Part shown: positions 1 through 9,385 of the stretch, in pieces
How positions within the stretch are numbered: position 1 is the stretch's first letter
Layout: every line of letters starts with the position of its first letter
Assembly (NCBI GenBank): GCA_963783945.1
Contig: CAWAPS010000005.1
Span: forward strand, 310,001-374,000
From: CAWAPS01 sp963783945
Lineage (GTDB): Bacteria > Actinomycetota > Acidimicrobiia > Acidimicrobiales > Palsa-688
Reading direction: 5' to 3'
DNA: 64,000 nt
Position numbers and translations under genes: made by a program
The notes under the pieces: model-generated
What the model was told of the DNA's origin: nothing
The model's input: only the letters and a program-made list of their open reading frames with translations
Databases searched by the model: none

Positions 1-225
1 AGGGAGGAAGCGCTCATCTCGAATCACACGGTGGTCCTGGCGATCTTCAGTGAGCTGGAAGGTGGGAAAGCGGCTGTCGGCGTGCCGGCTCCCGTCTCCG
101 AAGCCACTGTCGTGGCTGACAAGCTCACCGACCTGGGCGGTACCTCGGAGACTCATCCTGTGTCCGACGAGGCGGTCGAGGGTGGTCCAGACGGCCGCGG
201 TTGCCGGCGAGTCCTAGCTAATTGA
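1..225 (+). CDS. possible 3' end of a gene cut by the window edge
   Basis: A reading frame is open from the first base to a TGA at 223-225 and ends directly against the convergent oxidoreductase gene. Its translation contains no motif I recognise. The opposite strand also has a long open frame here that runs off the left edge, so the coding strand is not certain. No function is proposed. Confidence 0.25.
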   Translation, partial: REEALISNHTVVLAIFSELEGGKAAVGVPAPVSEATVVADKLTDLGGTSETHPVSDEAVEGGPDGRGCRRVLAN

Positions 226-1077
226 TTAAGTAAACTGGCGAAAGAACGAACCTTGACGAGCTATATGGGCGAGTACTTCTTCGTCGTCTCGGTTGGGTAG
301 GCCCGTTCCCATCTCGGTCACGCCTAACTTTTCGTATACCGATACCGTCTCCTCATTGATGGGACTTCCCATTACCACGACTTCTGGTCGCCCGGAGCGA
401 CCGGCCTCATCCCACATGCTGTTGAGTAGCCGCAAAGCAGCGGCAGTTTCTGTGACCTGATACGGATTCGTGATCCAACCGTCGGCGTAACGAACGAGCC
501 ACGAGAATGACTTCTGGGTTCCAGGCGCGCCGAGCAGGACAGGGAGGTGGGCCTGTCTGGGTTTGGGCCAGGCCCACGATTCCGGGAAGGAAACGAAGTC
601 TCCAGAGTAGGACGCCCTTTCCTGGGTCCATAACGCTCGCATGGCCTCGATGTACTCAGCGAGAAGTGCCCGTCGGCGGGTCGGATCGACGCCGTGATCC
701 CTCATCTCCTCGAGGTTCCAGCCAAACCCGGCCCCCAGCACCACCCGACCCCCGGAGATGAGGTCGAGCGTGGCGATGGCCTTGGCGAGAGAGATGGGAT
801 CGTGCTCTACCGGGAGTGCCACTGCGGTTCCCAGCCGGATCCGGTCCGTCACCGACGCGGCGCTCGCCAAGGCGACCCACGGATCCAGAATCCGGAAGAA
901 CCGATCGTCAGAGACATCCGACCCGCCCGTACCAGGGTGAGGGCTCTCACGGCTGACCGGTATGTGAGTGTGCTCAGGCACGTAGATCGAAGCGAAACCG
1001 TGCTCCTCGGCCGCAGCAGCAGCGCGCGCTGGTGAGATGCTGCGGTCACTGGAGAACAGAACAACTCCGAATCTCAC
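226..1077 (-). CDS. LLM-class (luciferase-like) F420-type oxidoreductase
   Basis: The 283-residue protein has the fold signature of bacterial luciferase-like monooxygenases: an N-terminal strand MRFGVVLF, then YVPEHTHIP near residue 32, a RIRLGTAV strand, DLISGGRVVLGAGFGWN and a C-terminal VRYADGWI segment. The length and the LGAGFGW glycine turn fit the actinobacterial family that uses reduced F420 rather than FMN. Such enzymes are usually cytosolic and oxidise or reduce small organic substrates; the substrate cannot be read from sequence. The gene starts with GTG behind a weak ribosome site. It faces away from the amidohydrolase/FAH pair at 1584-3660, which may belong to the same catabolic theme. 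F420 use is inferred from the family. Confidence 0.85.
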   Translation of the reverse strand: MRFGVVLFSSDRSISPARAAAAAEEHGFASIYVPEHTHIPVSRESPHPGTGGSDVSDDRFFRILDPWVALASAASVTDRIRLGTAVALPVEHDPISLAKAIATLDLISGGRVVLGAGFGWNLEEMRDHGVDPTRRRALLAEYIEAMRALWTQERASYSGDFVSFPESWAWPKPRQAHLPVLLGAPGTQKSFSWLVRYADGWITNPYQVTETAAALRLLNSMWDEAGRSGRPEVVVMGSPINEETVSVYEKLGVTEMGTGLPNRDDEEVLAHIARQGSFFRQFT

Positions 1078-1583
1078 CTCGAAGTTTCTACCTCAGAATC
1101 GCTCAACCGTCGTCGCGATGCCTCTGTCGCCGGACCGCCACTTCCGCCTCCGTCTGGGTCGAGCGGAGGGCTGGCTGTCATCAATCGGCGCTCGGTGACG
1201 ACCTTTGAGAACGTATTTCACCGCTCATTCCCGATATCGAAGCCAAGGCAAAAGCGCCGGCCGCGGTTCGGTTACCCACCGCTCCCAACGGGCCATCAGG
1301 CTGACGTGGTGGAGCTGATGACCGGAATGTTGCTCACGAGACTAGAGCGACGGGCGATCCGATGGGTAGGTCCCGGCCTTCGACTGTATAATGCTCGGAG
1401 ATCTGGCAAGCGATTGTCGCCGCCCGGCGGCCCGTTCGCTCACGCGTCGCACCATGCTCCTCGCTCCAACTCGTTTGGTGCCGCATTGTAGTAAGGTCCG
1501 ACACAAACCCATTATTAGTGGTAGTGCGCACCAGTGCGTGTGGCGCAGTTCGATCAGTCGTCAGATTGCAGGGAAGGAAAACC
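1078..1583. other. intergenic region between divergent genes
   Basis: About 500 bases separate the oxidoreductase from the amidohydrolase. Open frames here have no start signals or recognisable protein features. It should hold the promoters of both divergent genes. Apart from the TATAAT noted separately I see no structure. Confidence 0.5.
1387..1392 (+). promoter_or_regulatory. candidate -10 box (TATAAT)
   Basis: A perfect TATAAT lies about 190 bases upstream of the amidohydrolase GTG. There is no good -35 hexamer 16-18 bases upstream, so it may be chance or an activator-dependent promoter. Confidence 0.3.
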
Positions 1584-2771
1584 GTGGACAACCGATGGAT
1601 CATTGACTCTGACAGCCACGTGACTGAGCCCCGTGATGTCTGGACGTCGCGCGTGCCTACGAAGTGGAAAGACCATGTTCCTTCTGTCGTGCGCAACGAC
1701 AACGGGATGGACGTTTGGATGCTCGAGGGGACACAGATCGCCACCGTTGGCAGCTCGGCCTCCGGGACTAACCCCGAAGGATCGTGGATCCCGCAGAAGA
1801 CCTACGAGGAGTGCCACCCGGGTGCATACATCGCCAGTGAGCGGCTGCGATACATGGACGAAGTTGGTATCTGGGCCCAGGTCCTATACCCCAACGTCGC
1901 GGGCTTCGGCGCCCAGAAGTTCCTCACGCTCGGAGATCCGGAGTTGCAGATCGCCTGTGTCCGCGCGTACAACGACTTCCTCGCGGAGTGGTGCTCGGCT
2001 GACCCGAATCGGCTGATCGGGGTGATGGCAACCCCCTTCTGGGACGTCGAAGAGACGGTGAAGGAGGTGAGACGGTGCCACGACGAGCTCGGCTATCGCG
2101 CCATTCTTTTCACAGGCGAGCCGATGCGCTTTGGGCTGCCGACCTTCGGCGATACGGCCTGGGACCCGCTCTGGACGGTCGCCCAGGAGCTGAACATGCC
2201 GATCCACTTCCACATCGGCGGCGGAGAGGACACGCTGGATTCCGGATTGACCCAGCGCTTCGAGCACCATGGCCTGGCCGGAATGGCGACTCACGCCGCC
2301 GTCGACCTGTTCATGAAGAATGGTGTGCAATGTGCCGATCTCATCTCGAGCGGTGTGCTTCCGCGCTTCCCCGATCTCAAGTTCGTCTCAGTCGAGAGCG
2401 GCTGCGGCTGGATCCCGTTCGTGCTGGAAACGGCCGACTACACGTGGCTCGGTCAGACAAGGAAAGGTCGCGTGCGCCGAGAAGGTGAGCTGACTCCCTC
2501 GGACCTGTTCAAACGCCAGGTCTTCGTCACCGTCTGGTTCGAGCACGTCGCTCCGCACCAATTACTGGGCCAGATCCCGGTGGACAACATCCTCTTTGAG
2601 ACCGACTTCCCGCACAACGCCTGCCTGTATGGAAACATCCGGGAGACGATCGAGGCCAACTGGGGCGACGCGCCGGCAGAGGTGCGCGACAAGATCCTTT
2701 GGGATAACGCGGCCAAGTTGTACGCGATCGCCAAGCCGTCGCACACTCCCGGCACACTCGTCGGCGCCTGA
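1584..2771 (+). CDS. amidohydrolase family (Amidohydro_2) metal-dependent hydrolase
   Basis: Translation from GTG 1584 gives about 395 residues starting VDNRWIIDSDSHVTEPRDVW, typical of the TIM-barrel Amidohydro_2 family. The SDSHV segment supplies the metal-binding D-x-H, HFHIGGG supplies a mid-protein histidine and ETDFPH near the end supplies the catalytic aspartate. The family hydrolyses or decarboxylates carboxylated aromatic and cyclic compounds. The frame is open further upstream to 1518, but GGGAAGGAAA sits just before GTG 1584 and the upstream residues are not family-like, so 1584 is chosen. An FAH-family hydrolase follows after 82 bases on the same strand, suggesting a two-gene catabolic operon. 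Substrate unknown. Confidence 0.85.
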   Translation: MDNRWIIDSDSHVTEPRDVWTSRVPTKWKDHVPSVVRNDNGMDVWMLEGTQIATVGSSASGTNPEGSWIPQKTYEECHPGAYIASERLRYMDEVGIWAQVLYPNVAGFGAQKFLTLGDPELQIACVRAYNDFLAEWCSADPNRLIGVMATPFWDVEETVKEVRRCHDELGYRAILFTGEPMRFGLPTFGDTAWDPLWTVAQELNMPIHFHIGGGEDTLDSGLTQRFEHHGLAGMATHAAVDLFMKNGVQCADLISSGVLPRFPDLKFVSVESGCGWIPFVLETADYTWLGQTRKGRVRREGELTPSDLFKRQVFVTVWFEHVAPHQLLGQIPVDNILFETDFPHNACLYGNIRETIEANWGDAPAEVRDKILWDNAAKLYAIAKPSHTPGTLVGA

Positions 2772-2853
2772 CCATCGTCCTGGCCCTCTGCCGGTTTGCC
2801 ATGCTGGTGGTCTTCCGGCAGTCGCTACCTCATCACAAGCAAGGAGAGCGCGC

Positions 2854-3660
2854 ATGCTGATCACCCGGGCCATCTTCGGGGACGCCGTCACCTACGGTCA
2901 GGTGATCGATGACCGGTTCCACCCCATCAAGGGGGACGTGTTCGGCGAGTCCGAGCCGACCGGACAGTCGTATCCCCTCGACGATATGACGCTCACGACG
3001 CCCGTGCGTTCCGGACGACTCTTTGCGGTCATGGGCGGCTTTCTCCCGCCAGGCGAGAAGCGGGCCGCTGACGTAGAGCCGAGGTGGCTGCCAAAATCCC
3101 CCAACGACCCGACCGGCCCTGACGGCCCGATCCCCTTCTGGGATGTGGTCAAGGCCGAGACCCTGCAGGCCGAGGCCGAGATCGCGGTGGTCGTCGGAGC
3201 GCCGCTGTCGCGTGCCTCGGTCGACGAGGCCCGGGCGGGCATCTTCGGCTGGACCCCGTTCAACGACATCACCGCCTTCGAGATGGCTTGGGACAACATG
3301 ATGTACTTCTCGGTGGCCAAATCGCTCGACGGCTACGCCTGCTTCGGGCCGTGGGTGCGCACCGACCTCAGCGAGGAACGCGTCATGCAGGGTCTGGCGA
3401 TCACCGGCAAGGTCAACGGCGCGCAGACGCAGACCGGCAACACCAAGTACTTCAAGTTCACGCCGAGCGAGATGCTCAGCCACATCAGCCACCACATCTC
3501 GCTGAGCCCCGGCGATATCGTTACTCTCGGCACGCCGTACCCGACCGGGGAGATGGCGGTCGGCGATCGCGCCGAGGTCATCGTCGAGGAGGTCGGCACC
3601 CTCGTCAACGAGGTCGTCTCTCAGTCGGACTACCTCAAGTGGCGCGCGGTTCAGCCTTAG
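2854..3660 (+). CDS. fumarylacetoacetate hydrolase (FAH) family protein
   Basis: ATG 2854 follows AAGGAGAG and gives 268 residues; the longer open frame from 2596 overlaps the previous gene and is rejected. The C-terminal half is clearly FAH-like: GIFGWTPFNDITAFE, AKSLDGYACFGPWV, NGAQTQTGNT and LSPGDIVTLGTPYPTGEMAVGD. In this family acidic residues bind Mg2+ or Ca2+ and the enzyme cleaves C-C bonds or isomerises beta-diketo acids from aromatic ring degradation. It is distinct from the true fumarylacetoacetase at 15785-16924. Its location behind the amidohydrolase suggests that both act on one catabolic route. Confidence 0.88.
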   Translation: MLITRAIFGDAVTYGQVIDDRFHPIKGDVFGESEPTGQSYPLDDMTLTTPVRSGRLFAVMGGFLPPGEKRAADVEPRWLPKSPNDPTGPDGPIPFWDVVKAETLQAEAEIAVVVGAPLSRASVDEARAGIFGWTPFNDITAFEMAWDNMMYFSVAKSLDGYACFGPWVRTDLSEERVMQGLAITGKVNGAQTQTGNTKYFKFTPSEMLSHISHHISLSPGDIVTLGTPYPTGEMAVGDRAEVIVEEVGTLVNEVVSQSDYLKWRAVQP

Positions 3661-3866
3661 CGCGGAGCCAGAGCTCGTCGCATCAACCAAAGCAGACGCG
3701 GTGCGGTTCAGTGTGCCGCCTGCCGCGAGCGATGCGCCGTTGATCTCGACGGTGATGAGTGTGGCCCTGGACAGGCCACGCGGGCGCACTCCTTCATTGC
3801 AACCGCGCGGGTAGGAGCCTCTCGCCCGGTGGATGTCGTGACATAATCGCAGGTAGAAGCGCATTC

Positions 3867-3939
<73 letters not shown>

Positions 3940-4262
3940 CTGCATCCTCACCCCGCAGCGCCAGCCGACACCTCCGGCCACGCGGCGCGACGAGTTCGGC
4001 TATGACGGACAAGGTGGAGCGCTGGTTGCGACCAGCCCGACTCTTGTTGGTGCCCGATTGCAGTGATTCAACGACCGCCACTGCCGGCACTCTCGTCGGC
4101 GCCTATCAAACCTGGACCGACCACCACAGCGATCAATCGCCGAGCGGGCCGTTTGGTATGGCCTCGCCTCGGCTCCACCCGCTTGCTCGCTGGGCTCGGA
4201 GGACGCGCGCCACCGAGGCCGGAGGGACTACCTCATCGACCTCGACAGCGGGGCTCGCTACG
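3940..4262. other. intergenic region after the tRNA
   Basis: No gene, hairpin with a T-run or repeat stands out. Open frames on both strands have no start signal or protein-like features. Confidence 0.45.
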
Positions 4263-4466
4263 TCAGCGGAGCCCTACGTTGGTGGCTTGGGGCCCTTTGG
4301 GGCCTTGAGTGGTCTCGAACTCGACCTTCTGGTTCTCTTCGAGGTTGCGGTACCCGCTCCCGGAGATGGCGCTGAAGTGTACGAACACGTCAGGGCCGCC
4401 ATCGTCTTGGGAGATGAAACCGAAGCCCTTTTCGGCGTTGAACCACTTTACGGTGCCGGTTGCCAT
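4263..4466 (-). CDS. cold-shock protein, CspA family
   Basis: This 67-residue protein is a single cold-shock domain. MATGTVKWFNAEKGFGFI contains the RNP1 core KGFGFI and DVFVHFSAI contains RNP2; the end is QATNVGL as in most Csps. These proteins bind single-stranded RNA or DNA and act as RNA chaperones in the cytosol. A strong AGGAAAGGAGG lies just before the ATG. It is monocistronic. Whether it is cold-induced or constitutive cannot be told. Confidence 0.95.
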   Translation of the reverse strand: MATGTVKWFNAEKGFGFISQDDGGPDVFVHFSAISGSGYRNLEENQKVEFETTQGPKGPQATNVGLR

Positions 4467-4704
4467 TGGCGATCCCCTCCTTTCCTGGCCTGATTCGACT
4501 CGAGGATCACGCGGGTCACGGCCTGGCCCTGTATGGGCCGGAGGGAAAAGTCGTTGTCGCAGCTACCCTCACCCGTCACTCTAGCCGATCCCGCCTTCGC
4601 CGTGGGCCCCCGGGACAGCAAGAGAGTTAGCGCCGATGGGTATCACCGCTCGGCCGTCGCTGTCGTCTACCAGCGCCCCCGCCCGACGGCCGGGGCCACC
4701 GTTC

Positions 4705-5007
4705 TCAACTGTCTTCGCTGATCTGGCTCCGCATTCGCTCGATCGTCTTCAACTGTCGGGCCCGGTCCATGTCGTTCTTCCGGGTGTCGGCGCGAACCCG
4801 TTCGGCCAAGCGGTCCAAGCGCGACATCTCCTCAGCCCGTACGCGCTTGGCGTCCGAGTCCGCCAGGCGGCTTAGCGCCCGACGGAAAGCCTGTTGGGCG
4901 TCGGCGGCCCGGTCAAGACCCATATCTCGGCTGATTCGAGCGTAAGGTTGGCCCTCGCCGCGAAGTTGCAAGACCTTGTCCTCGGCTGTTTCCGATAGGT
5001 CAGACAC
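4705..5007 (-). CDS. small conserved helical protein, HTH-like
   Basis: The gene begins with GTG behind a near-perfect GGGAGGTGAT, so it is very likely translated. The 100-residue product is charged and helical: residues 5-45 (LRGEGQPYARISRDMGLDRA) have the spacing of a helix-turn-helix of the kind found in sigma-factor and resolvase tails, and residues 55-95 are rich in Arg, Asp and Glu with coiled-coil-like spacing. I do not recognise a named family. It lies between the cold-shock gene and the divergent sigma factor. A role as a DNA-binding accessory protein is only a guess. Confidence 0.65.
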   Translation of the reverse strand: MSDLSETAEDKVLQLRGEGQPYARISRDMGLDRAADAQQAFRRALSRLADSDAKRVRAEEMSRLDRLAERVRADTRKNDMDRARQLKTIERMRSQISEDS

Positions 5008-5245
5008 GACGGAATCACCTCCCGAGCCCTGGGGCTCGGCCGCTAACCGGCGGGGCTGGATTCCCGGCCTGGTAGTCCACGATACCTCTCTTGTCGCCGC
5101 AGGCGGTATGCCAACCTGCGGCGGAGCGACGGGGGAGTGATGAACTCCGGCCGTTCCCGGCTCAGTCGATCAAGTAGCATGGCCTCTCTGGAGACCTGTC
5201 GCACCCGCCTGGGCCGTGTGTCAACGACAGCAGAGACGAGGACGA

Positions 5246-6181
5246 GTGCTCAACAAGCGTGCTGCTCAGGTCGAAGAAGACCTGGTTCGCCTGTACTTGA
5301 ACGACGTTGGCAAGTACGCACTGCTGAGCAAAGCCGACGAGGTCCGATTGGCTCAGCTCGTCGAAGCCGGACGTGAGGCCAGGGCTGAGCTGGCCGGGAG
5401 CGGGCAGATAACGCTCTCTCGCCAACGCGACCTGCGGCGGCTCGTTCGCCGTGGTGAGGAGGCGACCGAGACGTTCGTCAAAGCCAACCTCCGGCTGGTG
5501 GTGTCCATCGCCAAGAGGTACCAGGCTGCCGAACTTCCTCTCCTGGACCTGGTTCAGGAGGGGAATCTCGGTCTGATCCATGCCGTCGAGAAGTTCGACT
5601 GGCGCAAGGGCTTCAAGTTCTCGACCTACGCCACCTGGTGGATACGCCAAGCCATCACCCGTGGAATCGCCAACACCGGGCGCACCGTGCGACTCCCGGT
5701 CCACGCCGGGGATCTGTTGAATCGGGTAACCAAAGCACGGGCGCGACTCGAGGTGAAATTCGGCCGGCGCCCGACTATCGCCGAGCTGGCCGAGGATCTG
5801 GAGTTGGACGAACACAAGGTGGTCGAGATCATCCGCTACGTCGCGGAGCCGATGTCACTGTCCGAACCCCTGCGGTCCGACAGCGACGCCGAGCTCGGTG
5901 ACGTCGTCGAAGACCGCTCAGCCGTGTCGCCTTTCGAAGCGGCCGCGGCGTCGCTGTTATCCGGCGAGGTCGCCAAGTTGCTCGTCGTTTTGGACGATCG
6001 GGAACGCGCCATCCTCGAGCTTCGCTTTGGGCTCGACCGGGGTGAGCCCCGGACCCTTGACGAGGTTGGTGCCCATTTCAATCTGACCCGAGAGCGGATA
6101 CGTCAGATCGAAGCTCGAGCGATGTCCAAGTTGCGCCATCCGACCCTCGACCTGCACGCCCACGACCTGCTCAACGGGTAG
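5246..6181 (+). CDS. RNA polymerase sigma-70 factor, RpoD/SigB-like (group 2)
   Basis: The protein has region 1.2 (DLVRLYLNDVGKYALLSKADEV), a complete region 2 (ANLRLVVSIAKRY, DLVQEGNLGLIHAVEKFDW, FSTYATWWIRQAI), region 3 (LPVHAGDLLNRV) and region 4 ending in a helix-turn-helix, TLDEVGAHFNLTRERIRQIE. At about 311 residues it has no long acidic N-terminus, so it is more like the group 2 factors SigB or HrdA than the housekeeping SigA. It directs core polymerase to -10/-35 promoters, probably under stress or stationary-phase conditions. GTG 5246 is preferred over GTG 5216 because it places VLNKRAAQ directly before region 1.2 and follows GAGGA. Confidence 0.93.
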   Translation: MLNKRAAQVEEDLVRLYLNDVGKYALLSKADEVRLAQLVEAGREARAELAGSGQITLSRQRDLRRLVRRGEEATETFVKANLRLVVSIAKRYQAAELPLLDLVQEGNLGLIHAVEKFDWRKGFKFSTYATWWIRQAITRGIANTGRTVRLPVHAGDLLNRVTKARARLEVKFGRRPTIAELAEDLELDEHKVVEIIRYVAEPMSLSEPLRSDSDAELGDVVEDRSAVSPFEAAAASLLSGEVAKLLVVLDDRERAILELRFGLDRGEPRTLDEVGAHFNLTRERIRQIEARAMSKLRHPTLDLHAHDLLNG

Positions 6182-6354
6182 GACCCTCGGTCGAACCAGT
6201 TATCCCGGGCACCCCTCGCTCTAACCGACCGCCCCGCCCAAGCCGACTCTTCGGCCCCGGCGCACCGTGGCGCATCCCCCGGTACGCGACGCAGCCAGAA
6301 GACCGCTGACCGACGTGCCGGTTTATGTGGGTCCGGTGGCCCGGAGGCTGGGTG

Positions 6355-6468
6355 TCAGAGGGCGAGACCCTTGCGGCCTTGCTCTTTGTCCTTCTTGTCC
6401 CGGCGTTTTTCTTTAAGCGTCTTGCCGGACTTCTTCGACGCCACCTTGCGGGGAGACTTGTCTGCCAT
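6355..6468 (-). CDS. 37-residue highly basic conserved protein
   Basis: A 38-codon frame starts at ATG 6468 behind AAAGGGGGTAGG and ends at TGA 6355. The product starts MADKSPRKVASKKSGKT and is almost entirely Lys, Arg, Ser and Asp, ending GRKGLAL. Very similar short Lys-rich proteins starting MADKSPR occur in mycobacteria and other actinobacteria (from memory). An opposite-strand 65-codon frame in this place is less convincing. Composition suggests nucleic-acid or ribosome contact. Function unknown. Confidence 0.7.
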   Translation of the reverse strand: MADKSPRKVASKKSGKTLKEKRRDKKDKEQGRKGLAL

Positions 6469-6655
6469 GCCTACCCCCTTTCTAGATGCGAGCGTACTCG
6501 CGCGCCTGGGGCAGGTGACTGACAGCGCGGGTGGAGCCGGAGCGGTTTGAGTTTGGTGGTGCTAGTCTGGGTGGGTTCGACAGGGGTGATTAGGACTCCT
6601 GGCGTTGCTCCTGCCCCCGGTGACGCGTGTTAACCGTTACCTCCGGAGGCGGATC

Positions 6656-7666
6656 GTGCCAGCATCCATCGTTGCCGGGCCGGCGAGCGACTATCGCGAG
6701 CTGGCCAGTCAGGTCCGCTCGGCCGGGCTGTTGGAGCGGCGGGCGGGCTGGTACGCGGCCCGCATGGCGCTGACCGTGGCCGGTTTGGCTGCCGGGTGGG
6801 TGGCGCTGTTCGCCCTGGGTGATTCGTGGGCGGCGCTGGCGGTGGCGGTGTTTCTGGCTTTGTTGTTCACCCAGGTGGACTTCGTGGCCCATGATGCCGG
6901 CCACCAGCAGATATTCGAGTCTCGGTGGGCCAACCGGCTGGTCGGGTTGGCGGCGGGCAACGTGGGGACGGGTCTGAGTTTTGGATGGTGGGTGCCCAAG
7001 CACAACGCGCATCACGCTCATCCCAACGTGGTCGGCCAGGATCCTGATATCGGGGCTGGCCGCCTGGCTTTGATCTTCACCGCCGAGGGGGCCCGCCGCC
7101 GCCGCGGGGTCGGGCGGGTCCTGGCCCGCTATCAGGCGTGGTTGTTCTTCCCGTTGTTGCTGCTCGAAGGGGCCGGGTTGCACATCTCGGGTGTCGATGC
7201 TCTGCTGCGGCGCCGTGATCGTTCCGCGGTGGTCGAGGGGGTTTTGCTGGGGGTGCACGCCGCGCTGTACCTGACGGCGGTGTTCTGGGTGCTCTCGCCG
7301 GTGCGGGCCGTGGCGTTTATCGCGGTTCAGCAAGGGCTGTTCGGGTTGTATCTGGGTTGCAGTTTCGCTCCCAACCACAAGGGGATGCCGGTGTTGGGCC
7401 ACGACGGCGATATGGGTTTCCTGCAGCGGCAGATCGCCACGTCGCGCAACGTGGCCGGCGGCCGGTTCATCGCGTTCGTGTTCGGTGGCCTCAACTACCA
7501 GATCGAGCACCATCTGTTCCCCGCCATGCCCCGTTCCAACCTGTCGCGGGCCGGGGGCATCGTCCGGGCGTTCTGCGCTGAACGCGACATCGTCTACAAC
7601 GAAGACAGCGTCGTAGGGTCCTACCGTCAGGCCCTCAGCTACCTCAACACGGTCGGCGCCGGCTAA
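6656..7666 (+). CDS. membrane fatty acid desaturase
   Basis: The three histidine boxes of di-iron membrane desaturases are intact: HDAGH, HNAHH and QIEHH, the last in GGLNYQIEHHLFPAMPR. The QxxHH form of the third box is typical of acyl-lipid/linoleoyl-CoA-type front-end desaturases. Hydrophobic segments surround the boxes as in this family. GTG 6656 is chosen because GGAGG lies eight bases upstream; the frame remains open to TTG 6605. The enzyme should introduce double bonds into membrane acyl chains using O2 and an electron donor. No ferredoxin or reductase gene is adjacent. Confidence 0.9.
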   Translation: MPASIVAGPASDYRELASQVRSAGLLERRAGWYAARMALTVAGLAAGWVALFALGDSWAALAVAVFLALLFTQVDFVAHDAGHQQIFESRWANRLVGLAAGNVGTGLSFGWWVPKHNAHHAHPNVVGQDPDIGAGRLALIFTAEGARRRRGVGRVLARYQAWLFFPLLLLEGAGLHISGVDALLRRRDRSAVVEGVLLGVHAALYLTAVFWVLSPVRAVAFIAVQQGLFGLYLGCSFAPNHKGMPVLGHDGDMGFLQRQIATSRNVAGGRFIAFVFGGLNYQIEHHLFPAMPRSNLSRAGGIVRAFCAERDIVYNEDSVVGSYRQALSYLNTVGAG

Positions 7667-7692
7667 ACCAGATCCGCCCCGGCTCCTCATCC

Positions 7693-7718
7693 AGGGGGCC
7701 CAAAGGTTTGGGGGCCCA
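7693..7718 (+). terminator. weak terminator-like hairpin
   Basis: GGGCCCAAA is followed after GG by TTTGGGGGCCC, a GC-rich hairpin with a two-base bulge 27 bases after the desaturase stop. There is no T-run after it, so intrinsic termination is doubtful. Confidence 0.3.
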
Positions 7719-7840
7719 GCACCGCCGATTGCTGACAGGACGCCTAGCTGCGTGAGCCGTCCAGAGTCCGGCACCGTGCGACACCAGAGACCGAGGCCCG
7801 GTATCCTCGATCCACGTCGCATCGCGCAGGGGAAGGGCGC

Positions 7841-9385
7841 ATGGCCAAGGAACATTTCGACGTTCTGATCGTGGGAGCGGGGCTCTCCGGTATCGGAGCC
7901 GCGTACCGGTTGCAGACCGAGTGTCCGAAGAAGAGCTACGCCATATTCGAGGGCCGGTCGGCTATCGGGGGAACCTGGGACCTGTTCCGCTACCCCGGCG
8001 TCCGCTCGGACTCCGACATGTACACCCTCAGCTATCCGTTTCGGCCGTGGCAGGAATCGAAGGCGATGGCGGACGGCGGGTCGATCCTGCGATACATCCG
8101 CAGTACAGCGGACCGTTTCGGGATCGAGCGCCAAGTTCGCTACAACCACAAGGTGATTTCGGCATCGTGGAGCTCGGCGGATTCGTGCTGGCATGTAACG
8201 GCACGGATAGGGGACGAGGAGGAGAGGGATTTCACGACAAGCTTCCTCTTTCTCTGCAGCGGCTACTACAGCTACGAGCGGGGGTACGTCCCGCAGTTCC
8301 CGGGCCGCGAACGATTCGGTGGTCAAGTCGTCCACCCGCAGGAGTGGCCAGAGGACCTCGACTACTCCGGTCGGCGGATCGTGGTGATCGGAAGCGGTGC
8401 TACCGCGGTGACACTGGTCCCGGCGCTGGCGGCCGATGCCGCCCATGTCACCATGCTGCAGCGCTCGCCCACCTACATCATCAGCCTCCCGGACGTGGAC
8501 AAAGCGGCCGACCTGCTCCGCCGGGTTCTGCCCGGCCGGCTGGCCGACGACGCCGCCCGCTGGAAGTTCGTGCTCTTCAGCCTGGCCTTCTACCAGCTCT
8601 GCCGGCGCCGGCCCGAACGGGCCCGGCGGATGATCCTGGCAGCGGCGACCAAACAGCTCCCGGCGGGCTATCCCGTGGACCCCGACTTCACGCCCAGCTA
8701 CCAGCCCTGGGACCAGCGAATGTGCATCGTTCCCAATGGGGATCTGTTCCGGGCCATCCGGTCCGGGAAGGTCGACGTCGTCACGGATCGCATCTCCACC
8801 TTCACCGAGGAGGGCATCGAGCTGGACTCTGGCCGCACGATCGACGCCGACATCGTGGTTACCGCCACCGGCCTGCGTCTCCTCGCCTACGGAGGCATCC
8901 GGCTCGCGGTCGACGGCCAACCCGTGGACCCGGCTGAGACCGTCTCCTACAGAGGGATGATGTTCAGCGGCATCCCCAACCTGGCCCTGTCGTTCGGTTA
9001 CACCAACGCGTCCTGGACCCTACGCGCCGACCTCACCTGGCGGTCGGTGGCCCGATTGCTGAACTACATGGACACGCACGGGTTCGCCAAGGCCGTCCCG
9101 ACCCTCGACGACCCGACCGTAGAGCTCGAGCCGTTCTTGAACCTGACCTCCGGCTATGTCCTGAGGGCCTCCGGACAGTTGCCGAAGCAGGGCTCCAGGT
9201 CTCCATGGCGGGTGCGCCAGAACTACGTCCTGGATTATCTGACAGCCAGGTTTGCCAATTACACCGAGAGCATCTCGTTCTCGTCCAGGCCCGGGGCGTC
9301 TCCCGGCGGGCGTCGGCCTGACGTGCCGGACGGCTCCGAAGCAGCCGGATTCGACCGCCCGGAGGAGGCCGGCGCCGTCGCCTGA
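7841..9385 (+). CDS. flavin-containing monooxygenase, Baeyer-Villiger type (EthA-like)
   Basis: The N-terminus FDVLIVGAGLSGIGAAYRL is the FAD-binding Rossmann motif. FRYPGVRSDSDMYTLSYPF and the fingerprint FGGQVVHPQEWP (F-x-G-x3-H-x3-W-P) are diagnostic of Baeyer-Villiger monooxygenases, and RIVVIGSGATAVTLV is the NADPH-binding Rossmann motif. At 514 residues the length fits the EthA-like group, which oxidises ketones to esters or attacks sulfur compounds. GGGGAAGGGCGC precedes the ATG. The gene stands alone between a desaturase and a small membrane protein. Substrate not predictable. Confidence 0.9.
   Translation: MAKEHFDVLIVGAGLSGIGAAYRLQTECPKKSYAIFEGRSAIGGTWDLFRYPGVRSDSDMYTLSYPFRPWQESKAMADGGSILRYIRSTADRFGIERQVRYNHKVISASWSSADSCWHVTARIGDEEERDFTTSFLFLCSGYYSYERGYVPQFPGRERFGGQVVHPQEWPEDLDYSGRRIVVIGSGATAVTLVPALAADAAHVTMLQRSPTYIISLPDVDKAADLLRRVLPGRLADDAARWKFVLFSLAFYQLCRRRPERARRMILAAATKQLPAGYPVDPDFTPSYQPWDQRMCIVPNGDLFRAIRSGKVDVVTDRISTFTEEGIELDSGRTIDADIVVTATGLRLLAYGGIRLAVDGQPVDPAETVSYRGMMFSGIPNLALSFGYTNASWTLRADLTWRSVARLLNYMDTHGFAKAVPTLDDPTVELEPFLNLTSGYVLRASGQLPKQGSRSPWRVRQNYVLDYLTARFANYTESISFSSRPGASPGGRRPDVPDGSEAAGFDRPEEAGAVA

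Noticed and set aside
1..217. Minus-strand open frame at the left edge
   Set aside because: Neither it nor the plus-strand frame shows recognisable motifs, so it was not listed as a gene.
6590..8920. 776-residue minus-strand frame opposite the desaturase and monooxygenase
   Set aside because: It is antisense to two clear enzymes with intact motifs, is low in hydrophobic core pattern and rich in Arg, Gly, His and Pro. It is an artefact of high GC.
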